DNA of 64,000 nucleotides. It comes from Myxococcus qinghaiensis (GTDB taxonomy: Bacteria > Myxococcota > Myxococcia > Myxococcales > Myxococcaceae). The DNA lies in NCBI RefSeq assembly GCF_024198215.1, contig NZ_JAKCFA010000009.1, forward strand, positions 408,072-472,071, read 5' to 3'. The notes under the pieces are model-generated. The model did no database searches and was not told the origin of the DNA. It saw nothing but the letters and a program-made list of their open reading frames with translations. The position numbers were made by a program, and so were the translations under genes. This document shows, in pieces, positions 28,991-38,374 of this stretch (position 1 is its first letter; every line of letters starts with the position of its first letter).

Positions 28991-29497
28991 CTACTTCTTC
29001 TTCGGAGCCGCCGGCGCGGGCTTCGCGGGCGTCTGCGTCTGGATGCGCTTCACCACCTCATCCATGAGGTCGTTCGGAATCGGGATGGACAGGTTGTACT
29101 GGGCAATCTTCCAGGTGGCGCCGTCCTTCACCAGGACACCACTGCCCCGGCTGGGCCCCAGGTTGGGCGTGTCCAGCGTCTCGTCGAACCACGCCACCGC
29201 GCCGTCCTTCGACACGAAGATGTGGCGAGAGGTCGCCTTGAAGCTCCACGCCTTGCCCTTGGAGAAATACGGCTTCGACCAGGCGCGGAACTCGTCGCGC
29301 GTCCACCGCTCCGTGGCGTCCGTACCCATGTAGACGGCGTCCGGCGTGAAGTATCCGAAGTAGCGCGCCTCGTCCGCGTCGGCGGCGGCCTTGTGCCAGT
29401 CATCCAGCACGGTGGCGATGGCGGCCTTCGGGTCCGAGGAGGCCCCCGTCACGGGAGCGGCGGCGAGCACGAACAACAACAGGGAGACAGTGGACAC
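28991..29497 (-). CDS. Secreted NTF2/SnoaL-like protein
   Basis: 168 residues from GTG 29497. A signal peptide (VSTVSLLLFVLAAAPVTGA) is followed by an NTF2-like fold: AAIATVLDDWHKAAADADEARYFGYFTPDAVYMG, DEFRAWSKPYF and ATSRHIFVSKDGAVAWFDE. The C-terminus is a Pro/Ala/Lys tail (TPAKPAPAAPKKK). The fold is typical of SnoaL-like or ketosteroid-isomerase-like proteins, but catalytic residues are not evident. The frame stays open about 85 codons upstream, over the divergent hydrolase promoter, which I do not accept as coding. Confidence 0.8.
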   Translation of the reverse strand: MSTVSLLLFVLAAAPVTGASSDPKAAIATVLDDWHKAAADADEARYFGYFTPDAVYMGTDATERWTRDEFRAWSKPYFSKGKAWSFKATSRHIFVSKDGAVAWFDETLDTPNLGPSRGSGVLVKDGATWKIAQYNLSIPIPNDLMDEVVKRIQTQTPAKPAPAAPKKK

Positions 29498-29582
29498 GCG
29501 GGGCAACCTCGTCGAAGAGAAGTTCGCGATATGAAGCGGCACGGCCCACCCCAGGTCAAGACTCCGGGCCGGCCAGAAAGGC

Positions 29583-30371
29583 GTGAGTCGCGTGGTCCTC
29601 GAGAGCTTCCAGGTCGGTGAGGGGGATGTGCCCACGGTGCTGCTGCATGGCTTCCTCGGCTCGGGGCGCAACCTGCGCTCCCTGGCGCTGGCGTGGAGCG
29701 CCGCGGACCCTCGGCGCCGCTTCCTCCTGCCGGACCTCACCGGCCACGGCACCTCGCCCGTCCCTCCCCCGAGCGCCGACCTCTACACCGTCGCTCGCGA
29801 CGTGCTGGACACCGCGCGCGCCCAGGGCTTCAACGGCGCCCTCGACTGGGTGGGCCACTCGCTCGGTGGACGCGTCTCGCTCGCCGCCAGCCTCCACGTC
29901 CCCGAGGCCGTCTCCCGCGTGTCGCTGCTCGACATCGCCCCGGGCCCCGTGCCCTACGACTTGTCCGACAGCGGCATGGTGCTGGGCATCCTCCTCCAGG
30001 CACCACCCCACGCGAAGGACCGCAAGGAGATGCGCGCCACGCTCACCGGCAAGGGCCTGTCCGACGGACTCGCGGACTGGCTGGTGATGAACCTGGTGGC
30101 GGACGGCGACGGCGTGCGGTGGCGCTTCGACCGACAGGCCCTCGCGGAGCTGCACTCACGCGTGAATGGCACGGACCTGTGGGCCGCCGTGGAGCGCAAG
30201 GACCGTCCGCCCATGCGCTGCATCCGGGGAGGCCGCTCGCGCTACGTCTCCGACGAGGAGGCCGCGCGCCTGGAGGCCGCTGGCTGCCCGGTGACGACGC
30301 TCCCGGGCGCGGGCCACTTCGTCCACGTGGACGGCGCGAAGGAGCTGCTGGCGTGGCTGCTGCGCGACTGA
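29583..30371 (+). CDS. Alpha/beta-hydrolase (YbfF-like esterase)
   Basis: 262 residues. It has the oxyanion motif LLHGFLGSGRN near residue 20, the nucleophile elbow GHSLGGRVSLAAS (serine near residue 103) and the catalytic histidine in GAGHFVHVDGAKEL near the C-terminus. The overall pattern resembles YbfF/PHOSPHO-type thioesterase-esterases. No signal peptide, so cytoplasmic. Start is GTG 29583 after AAAGG; it is divergent from the NTF2-like gene. Its stop is 10 bases from the stop of the convergent caspase gene. Confidence 0.88.
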   Translation: MSRVVLESFQVGEGDVPTVLLHGFLGSGRNLRSLALAWSAADPRRRFLLPDLTGHGTSPVPPPSADLYTVARDVLDTARAQGFNGALDWVGHSLGGRVSLAASLHVPEAVSRVSLLDIAPGPVPYDLSDSGMVLGILLQAPPHAKDRKEMRATLTGKGLSDGLADWLVMNLVADGDGVRWRFDRQALAELHSRVNGTDLWAAVERKDRPPMRCIRGGRSRYVSDEEAARLEAAGCPVTTLPGAGHFVHVDGAKELLAWLLRD

Positions 30372-30381
30372 CGCCCGCGCG

Positions 30382-32559
30382 TCAGATGCGCACGCCCAGG
30401 AACAGGCCGGGCCACATGCGCGTACCAGTGGGCCCTCGTCCCGTCTGAAACTGCGGCATCCACGTCATTCCCTTGTCGGGATTGTCGTCCGGCGGCGTGT
30501 AGGCATTGAGCGACACTCCGCCAAAGAGGGCGAAGCGCCGCTTCAGCTCCCAGCCCACGCTGCCGCGCAGGCGATAGAGATTGTTCTTCGTGCCGTCACC
30601 GAAGAGCTTGGGCTGCCAGCCGCCGAGGGAGAGGTCCACGTCCGCGTAGTAGCGGTCCCCGTCGCCAAGGGGCAGGTGTACGCCCACGCCCAGCGACGTG
30701 ACGGTGCGCCAGGAGTCGTCTCCCTCCAGCCCCTTCATGCCGATGCTCGCGAGCACGTGCACTGTGCGGCTGCCGTACTTCACGCCGACCGACAGCGGCG
30801 TGACTTCATCCGTCCAGATTTCGAAGGCGATGCGCCCCTTGCGCACCAGGCTGAGCAAGCCAATGGGCACCGACACGTCATCGGCGATGTTGATGAAGCC
30901 GAGCTGCACCCCACGCACGTTGCTCGCGACGTTGATGAGCCCCACCTGCGCGCCCGTCACGCTGCCGGCCAGATTGAAGACCCCAATCTGCGCGCCCGTG
31001 AGGTTCTCCACCATGTTGACGCCGCCGACGAGCTGGAGCCCATGCATGTCCGCATCCGAGCGGTTGCCCACCGCGGCCAGCTGGAACCCGGAGAAGGAGC
31101 GCTCCGAGTAGTTGATGATGCCCGCCAGCTGCACGCCCGTCGCGCCGCCAAAGGCGAGGTTGCCACCCGCCGCGAGCTGGAGTCCTAGCGCCTCGCCGCC
31201 AGTGACGTTGGCGATGCCCGCCAGCTGCACACCCTCCATCGTCCCGTCCACCCAGCCCAACCCCGTCGCCGCGCCGAGGCCTCGGAGCTGGAACGAGCGC
31301 ACCGCCAGCCCCCCCAACGCGATGTTGTTGAGGCCACCACCGCCCCAGAACGCGCTCGTGGACAGCGGCGGCACCAGTGACAGGTTGATGGGCACGGAGG
31401 GCATGTCCTCCAGCACTCCCTCGCGAGCGAGCGGCACATCCGACGGCACGGCGCCACCCCGCGCCGCCGTGCGAGTCAGCGTCACCGGCACGAAGTCACC
31501 GACGCGCAGCTCCGCGTCACCCTTCGTCCCCACCAGCAGCTCCGCCTCGAAGCGCTGCGTGGGCCGCTCCAGCGTGACGTGGTAGCGCCCCGCCTCCAGG
31601 CCCAGCGAGAGCCTCCGCCCCGCCTGCTTGTGCAGCTCCGCCACCAGCTGGTTGCCCCAGTCGCGCACGAAGAGGCGGCCCTGCACCTCCTCCGCCACGC
31701 GCAGGCGCGCGTTGGAGCCGCGCAGGTCCGTCATCACCAGATCGCCACTGCCCGCGAGCTGGATGTCATAGGCCGCGTGCTGCGGGCCGCCCTGCGAGCG
31801 CTCCGTGCGCGCCAGCGTCTCGTGGAAGGCGAACTGATACGCCTCGTGCAGCGTGACGCGTCCATCACCCGTGGTGTCCGCCGCGCCGCGCAGGCCCGTC
31901 ACCAGGAAGTGCGTGAAGAAGGACGCGCCGATGGTGTCCGACTCCTGCGCCACCTCGTCCGCGGAGCTGGAGGCGAGGTACGCATGGCCTCGCACCTGCG
32001 CGGAGACGTCGGTGAGGAACGACGGACGCCGCAGCCCGCCCTTGTAGCGGGTGAGCGCGCCGGAGCCACACGAGTCGAGGATGGCGATGCGCACGTCCAC
32101 GGGCACCAGGCCCATCAGCTTGCGCAAATCGCCGTAGGTGACGCGCTCGCCGCGCGGCAACAGGCCGTCCGCATCCGAGTGGCCCGAGTAGTACACCACC
32201 AGCTCACGCCGCACGCCGGGCACGGCCGCGCCATCCACCAGCGTCTTGAGCCGCTCCAGCGCGGACAGGAGCATGTCCCGGTCCGCCTCCAGCAACAGCA
32301 CGCGGTCCGCGGGGGCCACACCGCCCAGTTCCTCCAGCACGCGCGACATGGCCAGCGCGTCCGAGCCCGCATAGCGCAAGCGCTCACGTCCGGGCCCGCC
32401 CTCACTGGAGCCGACGACGAGCGCGAAGCGGCGCAGCGCGGCGTCAGGCTCCTCCTCGCGCCGAGCGGCCCCCGAGTCCGAGCCCCACGACACCAGCACC
32501 ATCGCGGCCAGCACCCCGGCCGCGCGTCCCCACCCGCGCGCTGTGCTCCGACTCATCAT
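30382..32559 (-). CDS. Caspase-family peptidase fused to a repetitive surface domain
   Basis: 725 residues with an N-terminal signal-like segment (AAGVLAAMVLVSWGSDSGAA). Residues about 45-275 are a peptidase C14 caspase domain, with catalytic His127 in YYSGHSDADG and Cys164 in DSCGSGA. A beta-rich linker follows. Around residues 420-570 there are about eight copies of an 18-residue unit such as GVQLAGIANVTGG, GLQLAAGGNLAFGG and GAQVGLINVASNVR. These match the LA_2272-type surface repeat. The C-terminus (GDRYYADVDLSLGGWQPKLFG...GLFLGVRI) looks like outer-membrane beta strands. It is the last gene of the TonB-receptor cluster. Substrate unknown. Confidence 0.8.
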   Translation of the reverse strand: MMSRSTARGWGRAAGVLAAMVLVSWGSDSGAARREEEPDAALRRFALVVGSSEGGPGRERLRYAGSDALAMSRVLEELGGVAPADRVLLLEADRDMLLSALERLKTLVDGAAVPGVRRELVVYYSGHSDADGLLPRGERVTYGDLRKLMGLVPVDVRIAILDSCGSGALTRYKGGLRRPSFLTDVSAQVRGHAYLASSSADEVAQESDTIGASFFTHFLVTGLRGAADTTGDGRVTLHEAYQFAFHETLARTERSQGGPQHAAYDIQLAGSGDLVMTDLRGSNARLRVAEEVQGRLFVRDWGNQLVAELHKQAGRRLSLGLEAGRYHVTLERPTQRFEAELLVGTKGDAELRVGDFVPVTLTRTAARGGAVPSDVPLAREGVLEDMPSVPINLSLVPPLSTSAFWGGGGLNNIALGGLAVRSFQLRGLGAATGLGWVDGTMEGVQLAGIANVTGGEALGLQLAAGGNLAFGGATGVQLAGIINYSERSFSGFQLAAVGNRSDADMHGLQLVGGVNMVENLTGAQIGVFNLAGSVTGAQVGLINVASNVRGVQLGFINIADDVSVPIGLLSLVRKGRIAFEIWTDEVTPLSVGVKYGSRTVHVLASIGMKGLEGDDSWRTVTSLGVGVHLPLGDGDRYYADVDLSLGGWQPKLFGDGTKNNLYRLRGSVGWELKRRFALFGGVSLNAYTPPDDNPDKGMTWMPQFQTGRGPTGTRMWPGLFLGVRI

Positions 32560-32655
32560 CCGCTTCCCACCCCGCTCCAGCCTCGGCCCGGCCTCGCGTG
32601 AGCACCGAGGGCATACCCCGGATGGCCGCCCCCTTGCGAGCCATCCCCTCCAGCG

Positions 32656-33579
32656 CTACGGAGACCAACGGGCCTTGCGGATGAGCCAGGTACTGCCTCC
32701 TCGCCCGTCCCGCGCCACGGCCCAGAAGGTGACCTCCTGAGCGACGCCGTCCTTCTCCGGCGGCTCCCACTCCACGCGATGCCGACCGGGCTCGCCATTG
32801 AAGTCCGCGCCGCCCGTCTCCTCGTCCGGGATTTCTCCCAGCGACGCGTGCCAGCTGATGGACCAGGCTTCCTTCAACGACACGGCCTCCCTGCGGAACC
32901 CGGGCACCACGTAGGCCTCCTCCAGGGCGGACACGTCCTCGGCCGTAATCACGAAGGGCCCCTGTCCGGTCAGCTCAGGCAGCGCTTCCTCCGCCCACGG
33001 CTGGCCCTCCAGGCGGAGCCCCTGCAGCTCCGGCTGCTGGTTGGGCGCCATGCCCGGCACGAGCGGGCAGGAGAACACCATCAGCTTCTGCGCGTAGATG
33101 GCCTCGCTCCCCGCGGTGAGGTTCAGCACCAGTGGCATGCGCAGCCCGCCGAAGCCCTCATAGGGGTCCGCCTGCCGCACCTTGTCCAGGAGCAGCGTGC
33201 CGTCCGACAGCACGCTGGCACCGGGCCGGATGGGCACCACCAGCTCTCCCGGCGTCATTGTCCCCTGCGCCAGCTGCACGCGCTCGGCGGTGTTCTCACA
33301 GAGGGTGTCCTCCGGGTCCGCGCAGGCCCACAGGGTGTAGGCGATGGAGCGCCCCTCGCCCTTGGGGTCCACCACCAGCGCGCGGTAGGACACCTCGTTG
33401 GTGAGGACTTCGAGGGCCTCCGCGGTGAGCTCACACGTCGGAGCCATCAGCTCCGGACGCTCCACGGCGATGCCCAGCACGCGAAGGTCATGCACGTTCG
33501 ACGGCTTGTCATCGGGGTCGACACAGGCGACGGCGCCCAGCGTGAGCAGCAGCCCCCCATACTTGAGCCAGGTGTTCAT
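32656..33579 (-). CDS. Lipoprotein following the TonB-dependent receptor
   Basis: 307 residues with a lipoprotein signal (MNTWLKYGGLLLTLGAVAC, lipobox AVAC). Several cysteine pairs suggest disulphides (CELTAEALE, WACADPEDTLCENT, VFSCPLV). The C-terminus has Ig-like strands (HRVEWEPPEKDGVAQEVTFWAVARD). No family recognised. Its ATG overlaps the stop of the receptor gene as TGATG, so it is translationally coupled. It is likely the partner lipoprotein of that receptor, as SusD-like or other surface lipoproteins partner TonB receptors elsewhere, though no homology to SusD is seen. Confidence 0.8.
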   Translation of the reverse strand: MNTWLKYGGLLLTLGAVACVDPDDKPSNVHDLRVLGIAVERPELMAPTCELTAEALEVLTNEVSYRALVVDPKGEGRSIAYTLWACADPEDTLCENTAERVQLAQGTMTPGELVVPIRPGASVLSDGTLLLDKVRQADPYEGFGGLRMPLVLNLTAGSEAIYAQKLMVFSCPLVPGMAPNQQPELQGLRLEGQPWAEEALPELTGQGPFVITAEDVSALEEAYVVPGFRREAVSLKEAWSISWHASLGEIPDEETGGADFNGEPGRHRVEWEPPEKDGVAQEVTFWAVARDGRGGSTWLIRKARWSP

Positions 33580-36305
33580 CAGAAGCTTCCTTTCACGCCC
33601 AGCACGGGGAGGATGGGGATGCCCGGTATCTCCATCTCGTTGCGATACCGGTAGTCATTGAAGACGAACTCGACGTTCTCCGCGTTGTAGAGGTTCTGCA
33701 CGTCGAGATAGAGCGCGAGCGTCCAGTTGTCGAAGCGCCAGCCCTTCTCCACCCGGACGTCGAGCTGGTGGAACGTGGAGGTCCGCGCCGAGAGGTGGCG
33801 GCCGTACGTGGGCCCGTAGTTGTTCGAGTCCGAGTTGTAGACGTCATGCGGATGCACCAGCGGCGTCGTCGGTCGTCCCGTGGTGAGGCGGAAGCGTCCG
33901 CCCAGCTCCCAGCCATTGCCCAGCACGTAGTTGGCCACCAGCGTGAGGATGTGCGTCTGGTCCCAGAGGCTCAGGCCGTAGGTCTGCTCGTTCACGACGG
34001 GAGGACCATCGTCGCCGAAGGCACCGTCCACCCGGGGCTTGGCGCCCGCGCGACCGTCCTCCGCGTGGCTGAGCGTGTACGACAGCCAGCCGTACCACTT
34101 GTCCGTGGCGGCGGCGCGGTCCTTCTTCACCATCAGCTCCACACCGTAGGCCTTGCCGATGCCCGCGTTGACGAAGCGGTCCTGCGTGAAGCTCCCTCCA
34201 TCCGTCGCTCGCACATCACCCGGCGCCACCACGTTCTCGAAGCGGCGGTTGAAGAAGCCGGTGACGTCCACGTTCCACACGTCCCCCAGCCGCTGCTCCA
34301 CGCCGAGGCTCGACTGGAACGCGCGCTGGTAGCCCAGCAGGGGGTTGCCGTAGGGGGAGAAGATGAACTGGTAGGTGTCCGCCGGCTGGCTGTAGAGGCC
34401 GAGCGAGCCCTTGAGCGAGGTGCGCTCGGTGGCCATGTAGCGGACCCACAGCCGAGGGTCCAACAACAGGTTCCGCGTGCCGCCCACCTTCTGGAGGTTG
34501 CCGCGCACGCCCGGCGTCACGGTCAGCGGTCCCCACTTGAAGTCCATCTCGGCGAAGAGCGCGCCGTCGAAGCCGTTGATGGTGAGCTTCTCGTGGATGA
34601 GCTCCGCGACGGGGTCATTGCCCGGGAAGGGCACGTACTCGGTGCCCTCCGGAGAGGGGGCCTGCACGTCCACCTTCACGTGCTCGAAGTAGACATCCAG
34701 ACCGGTGCGCAGGGTGAGCGCGTCGGACAGCTCCAGCGACACCACCTCGCGCGCGCCCAGCGAGTAGATGGAGTCGTTTTCGATGTACTGGCCGAAGCTG
34801 ATGTCGAAGTAGTCCACACCCACGTACGGCGTGAAGACGGTGGTGAGCGGTCCCTTGCGGTACGTCCAGTCGCCCTTCACACGGTGAAAGACGGTGTGCG
34901 TGTCCAGGGAGATGTCGCGGTTCTCCTCCTCGCCTCCGGACACCAGGCGCAGCTTGTCGTCGCTGCCGAAGGCCATGATGTAGCCGGTGCTGCGCGCGGC
35001 CCCCGGCTCCGGCGTGGAGCCACGCGGCGCGCCGAAGTCCACGCGGAGCTGGTAGTCCCAGTACACGGGGACGATGGAGAGCGTGGAGCCCTCGTCGTCC
35101 GGCAGCACCATGGGCAGCAGCGTGTCGATGTACGAGCGCCGCGCGGAGGCCGCCACGCTGATGCCGTCGGTGATGGGCGCCTCGATGAAGAAGCCCGCGT
35201 CGAGCAGATCCACCTTCACGGACCCGTGCACCGTGTCCGCGGCGCCCTTGCGCGTGGCCACGTCCACCACGCCGCCCACCGCGCGGCCGTACTGACTGCC
35301 GTAGCCGCCCGGGAAGAAGTCGAGCGAGTCGATGAACTCGGCGTTGACCACCGACGGTCCACCGAGCAGGTGGAACAGGTTGGGGATGCGCACGCCGTCC
35401 ATCAGCGTCGCCGTCTGGCCCGGGTTGGAGCCGCGCACCAGCAAGTCGCCGGAGATGAAGGGCGCACGCGCAACGCCCGGCAACGTCTGGAGGACGCGGA
35501 TGGGGTCACCGAACGTGCCCGGCGTCTTCTGCGCCTCCTCGCGCGTCACCGTGCGGCGGACCACTTCCTTCTTCGGCCGCTCGGAGCGCACCACCGTCTC
35601 GAAGGCGCTGCCGGCCGGAGCCAGGTAGAAGTTCACCTCCGTCGTCTCGTTCGCCTTCAGCGTCTCCTTCGTCTGGTAGAGCTGATGGCCGGAGGCGATG
35701 ACGCGCACCGCGCACTCACCCGGAGGGACTTCGAGGGTGAAGCGGCCGTCCACGTCGGACACGGCCTCGGTGGCCTCCGCATCGTCACCGCAGCGCACGG
35801 TGGCGCCGGCCACGCGGGAGCGGCTGCCTCGGGAGATGAGCTGACCGGTGAGCGTCGCCTTGGGCGCCTCGGGCTCCGCGGCGACCTGGCCTTCGGGCGG
35901 CGGCGGCGCGTTGAGGGTGAAGTGGTAGACGTACTCCACCTGCACCGGCGCGGGCACACCGTCGACCTCGGCGGGCGTGAAGCGGAACTGGCGCACGGCG
36001 GCGATGGCCGCCTCGTCGAAGCCGTGTCCCGCCAGCTCCGCGGACTGCACGTCTGTCACCGCGCCGTCCTCGGCGATGGTGATGATGAGGCGCACGGAGG
36101 CGGTGAGGCCCTGCGCGAGCGCCTCCGCGGGGTACTGGGCTTCGACCTGCTGCACCAGCGCCGGGGGCTTGGTGATGGTGGGCTGCGCGGCCGGTGGTGA
36201 CTCGGCGGCGGGGGCTCCGGGTTGCGGCGCCTGCGCGAGCGCCGGGGTCGCCACCCAGAGGGAAGCGGCGGCGAGCGCGGCGCGGGCTTTCACGTTCGAG
36301 GACAT
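33579..36305 (-). CDS. TonB-dependent outer-membrane receptor with N-terminal TonB-C-like domain
   Basis: 908 residues from ATG 36305, which gives a clean signal peptide (ALAAASLWVATPALAQ). The first folded part (about residues 45-125) resembles the C-terminal domain of TonB itself: VEAQYPAEALAQGLTASVRL, DGAVTDVQSAEL, AIAAVRQFRFTPA. It is followed by a carboxypeptidase-regulatory-like beta domain (GATVRCGDDAEATEAVSDVDGRF), the plug (IRVLQTLPGVARAPF, LLVRGSNPGQTATLMDGVRI) and a 22-strand-type barrel. The receptor would import or export a TonB-dependent ligand. The exbB, exbD and tonB genes lie immediately upstream on the same strand. Confidence 0.9.
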   Translation of the reverse strand: MSSNVKARAALAAASLWVATPALAQAPQPGAPAAESPPAAQPTITKPPALVQQVEAQYPAEALAQGLTASVRLIITIAEDGAVTDVQSAELAGHGFDEAAIAAVRQFRFTPAEVDGVPAPVQVEYVYHFTLNAPPPPEGQVAAEPEAPKATLTGQLISRGSRSRVAGATVRCGDDAEATEAVSDVDGRFTLEVPPGECAVRVIASGHQLYQTKETLKANETTEVNFYLAPAGSAFETVVRSERPKKEVVRRTVTREEAQKTPGTFGDPIRVLQTLPGVARAPFISGDLLVRGSNPGQTATLMDGVRIPNLFHLLGGPSVVNAEFIDSLDFFPGGYGSQYGRAVGGVVDVATRKGAADTVHGSVKVDLLDAGFFIEAPITDGISVAASARRSYIDTLLPMVLPDDEGSTLSIVPVYWDYQLRVDFGAPRGSTPEPGAARSTGYIMAFGSDDKLRLVSGGEEENRDISLDTHTVFHRVKGDWTYRKGPLTTVFTPYVGVDYFDISFGQYIENDSIYSLGAREVVSLELSDALTLRTGLDVYFEHVKVDVQAPSPEGTEYVPFPGNDPVAELIHEKLTINGFDGALFAEMDFKWGPLTVTPGVRGNLQKVGGTRNLLLDPRLWVRYMATERTSLKGSLGLYSQPADTYQFIFSPYGNPLLGYQRAFQSSLGVEQRLGDVWNVDVTGFFNRRFENVVAPGDVRATDGGSFTQDRFVNAGIGKAYGVELMVKKDRAAATDKWYGWLSYTLSHAEDGRAGAKPRVDGAFGDDGPPVVNEQTYGLSLWDQTHILTLVANYVLGNGWELGGRFRLTTGRPTTPLVHPHDVYNSDSNNYGPTYGRHLSARTSTFHQLDVRVEKGWRFDNWTLALYLDVQNLYNAENVEFVFNDYRYRNEMEIPGIPILPVLGVKGSF

Positions 36306-36469
36306 GGGGCTTTCAAGGACAGGGGCGTGAAGGGAGTCGGGCTCCCGCCGACAAAGGGACGGAGTGAAGGCGTGCTGGAGGAGCCGGCGAGCGTGGACGG
36401 GCCGTGGATGTGGAAGGGGCCCACCGGTGCACTCCCCCGCTCCGACCCTCTCTCGGCGGGAGCGGGTGT

Positions 36470-37261
36470 TCAATCGAGCAGGAAGGTATAGGCGTACTTC
36501 ATTTCCGTGGACACTGCTTCGCCTCCCTTGATGGCGGGACGGAAGCGGAAGCGGAGGATGGCGGTGCGCGCGGCTTCTTCGAGTCCGTGCCCAGGGCCAT
36601 TCAGCACGCGCGCATGCACCACGCGTCCCTCGGGGTCGATGGTGATGGACAGCGTCACCGTCCCCTCGACTCCCGCGCGACGTGCCTCGTCGGGATAGGG
36701 AATCTTCACCTCGCTGGCGAGCTGCGGCTCACGGTCCACCTGGTAGATGGGCGTGTACTTGGGCGCGCTGTAGGTCTTCACCTCTTGCGGCGCCTTGGCC
36801 TTGTCGGCGGTGCGGCCGTAGAGGGTGTTGCCCACCGGCGCAGCGAAGCCTCCCGCGCTCGTCGTCGAGGACATGGAGATGCCGACCACCAGGGGCGCCG
36901 GCTTCGCGCTCGGCGGAGGCGTCTCGTTGGGCGGAGGCGGCGCATCCACGGGAGGCGGAGGCAGCGGCCGAGGGGCCTCGGCGACCTTGATGGGCGGAGG
37001 CTTCACGCGGACCTTTGGAGGTGGAGGAGGCTCGGGCTTCGGCTCCTCCACCACGGGGGGCGGGGGCGGTGGAGGCTTTGTCACTTCCACCATGACCAGC
37101 TCCACGGGACGCTGCGGCGCGGGACGCTCGGGTGGGCGGGTGTGCAGCACCACCAACCCCAGCCCGTGCAACACGAGCGAGCCCGTGACGAACCCCACGA
37201 ACAACCCGTTGCCACCCCGTCGGGGGAGGACGACACCACTGTCGAGCACGCTCGTACTCAT
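36470..37261 (-). CDS. tonB: TonB energy transducer
   Basis: 263 residues. One N-terminal membrane helix (GLFVGFVTGSLVLHGLGLVVL) is followed by a Pro-rich periplasmic spacer (KPPPPPPPVVEEPKPEPPPPPKV) and a C-terminal TonB domain (KIPYPDEARRAGVEGTVTLS, DPEGRVVHARVLNGPGHGLEEAA, AILRFRFRPAIKGGE). It couples the inner-membrane proton motive force, through ExbBD, to outer-membrane receptors. It lies 10 bp after exbD and 164 bp before the receptor start. Confidence 0.92.
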   Translation of the reverse strand: MSTSVLDSGVVLPRRGGNGLFVGFVTGSLVLHGLGLVVLHTRPPERPAPQRPVELVMVEVTKPPPPPPPVVEEPKPEPPPPPKVRVKPPPIKVAEAPRPLPPPPVDAPPPPNETPPPSAKPAPLVVGISMSSTTSAGGFAAPVGNTLYGRTADKAKAPQEVKTYSAPKYTPIYQVDREPQLASEVKIPYPDEARRAGVEGTVTLSITIDPEGRVVHARVLNGPGHGLEEAARTAILRFRFRPAIKGGEAVSTEMKYAYTFLLD

Positions 37262-37271
37262 GGCCTTCGCG

Positions 37272-37697
37272 TCAGCCCCGGGGCGCGGGCGCGACGTCCT
37301 TCTCGATGTTGAGCGCGAACTTCGCGATGCCGTGGCCCTTCACCGTGTCGATGAGCCGCATCACCTGTCCATACGCGATGCTCTGGTCGGCGCTGATGAT
37401 GGCGCGGGTGTCCTTGTCCTTGGCGACGGCCTCGGCGACCTTCGTGGACAGCTCCGCCTCGCTCACCGGTGCGCCGTCGAAGTAGAGCTTGCCCTCCTTG
37501 TCGAGCACCACGTTGACGAGCCCCTGCACCGTCTCGCCGCCGTTGGCCGCGCGGGGCAGGTCCACCTCCACCGTCTCGCGGACGATGAAGTTGGCCGTCA
37601 CCATGAAGATGATGAGCAGCACCAACACGATGTCCACCAGAGGGGTGACGTTGATGCCAGTGATTTCTTCGTCGTCCTGCTGCGCGCCTCCGGCCAT
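37272..37697 (-). CDS. exbD: ExbD/TolR biopolymer transport protein
   Basis: 141 residues. A single transmembrane helix (GINVTPLVDIVLVLLIIFMV) carries the conserved Asp of the ExbD proton channel in TPLVDIVLVLLIIFMV. The periplasmic domain follows (VEVDLPRAANGGETVQGL). It starts 2 bp after the exbB stop, with GAGGTCC in the end of exbB as ribosome site. It works with ExbB and TonB to energise outer-membrane transport. Confidence 0.92.
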   Translation of the reverse strand: MAGGAQQDDEEITGINVTPLVDIVLVLLIIFMVTANFIVRETVEVDLPRAANGGETVQGLVNVVLDKEGKLYFDGAPVSEAELSTKVAEAVAKDKDTRAIISADQSIAYGQVMRLIDTVKGHGIAKFALNIEKDVAPAPRG

Positions 37698-37699
37698 GA

Positions 37700-38374
37700 C
37701 TAGCGGACCTCCGCGCGCAGGCTGCCGACCAGGGCGTGGCCCAGGGCGTTGGCGCGACTGGTCAGCGTCTTGAGCTGACGGTTGAAGATGTTGAAGGCGA
37801 CGACGGCGGGAATCGCGACGGCCAGGCCCACCGCCGTGGCGACGAGCGCCTCGGAGATGCCGCCCATCACCGTCTGCTGGATTGCCGCGCCCTTCACGCC
37901 CGCGGAGCCCAGGTCATGGAACGCCTTGATGATGCCGAGCACCGTGCCGAACAGGCCGATGAACGGGGCGTTGTTGCCCAGGGTGCCGAGGAAGGAGAGG
38001 AAGCGCTCGTACTGGGGGCGCTCGCGGGCCATGGTGGAGGCAATCACCTGCTCGACGGAGTCAGCGCCCTGCGCGGCGGAGGCGAGGCCCTCGCGGATGA
38101 TGGCGGCCTCCATGCCCCGGCGTCCCTGGATGGCCACGCGGACGGCCTCGAGCTCCCCGCGCGCCAGCCGCACCGCGAGCGTCTCCGAGTCCGGGAGGCG
38201 GTTGCGGGAGAAGTACACGGCGCGCTCCAGCATGATGGCGATGGAGAGCACGGACAGGACGACCAGGATCCACAGCACCCACTCGGCGGAGGTGAGGGTG
38301 ACGCCGAGCAGCTTGCTGCTGAGCCAGCCGAGATTCTCGGCAGGGACCTGGGCGATGACCGCGATGGACGACAT
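37700..38374 (-). CDS. exbB: ExbB/MotA/TolQ proton channel protein
   Basis: 224 residues from ATG 38374, chosen for AGGGGAAAG upstream and because the protein then starts MSSIAVIAQVP before the first helix. Three membrane segments are visible: WVLWILVVLSVLSIAIML, FIGLFGTVLGIIKAF and ALVATAVGLAVAIPAVVAF. The conserved glycine-rich NAPFIGLFGTVLGI and VATAVGLAVAIPA motifs are those of MotA/TolQ/ExbB. It is the first gene of the exbB-exbD-tonB-receptor cluster and diverges from the SDR gene. Confidence 0.92.
   Translation of the reverse strand: MSSIAVIAQVPAENLGWLSSKLLGVTLTSAEWVLWILVVLSVLSIAIMLERAVYFSRNRLPDSETLAVRLARGELEAVRVAIQGRRGMEAAIIREGLASAAQGADSVEQVIASTMARERPQYERFLSFLGTLGNNAPFIGLFGTVLGIIKAFHDLGSAGVKGAAIQQTVMGGISEALVATAVGLAVAIPAVVAFNIFNRQLKTLTSRANALGHALVGSLRAEVR

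Noticed and set aside
33768..36200. 810-codon plus-strand frame opposite the TonB receptor
   Set aside because: Antisense shadow of the receptor, which has a signal peptide and plug/barrel motifs on the other strand.
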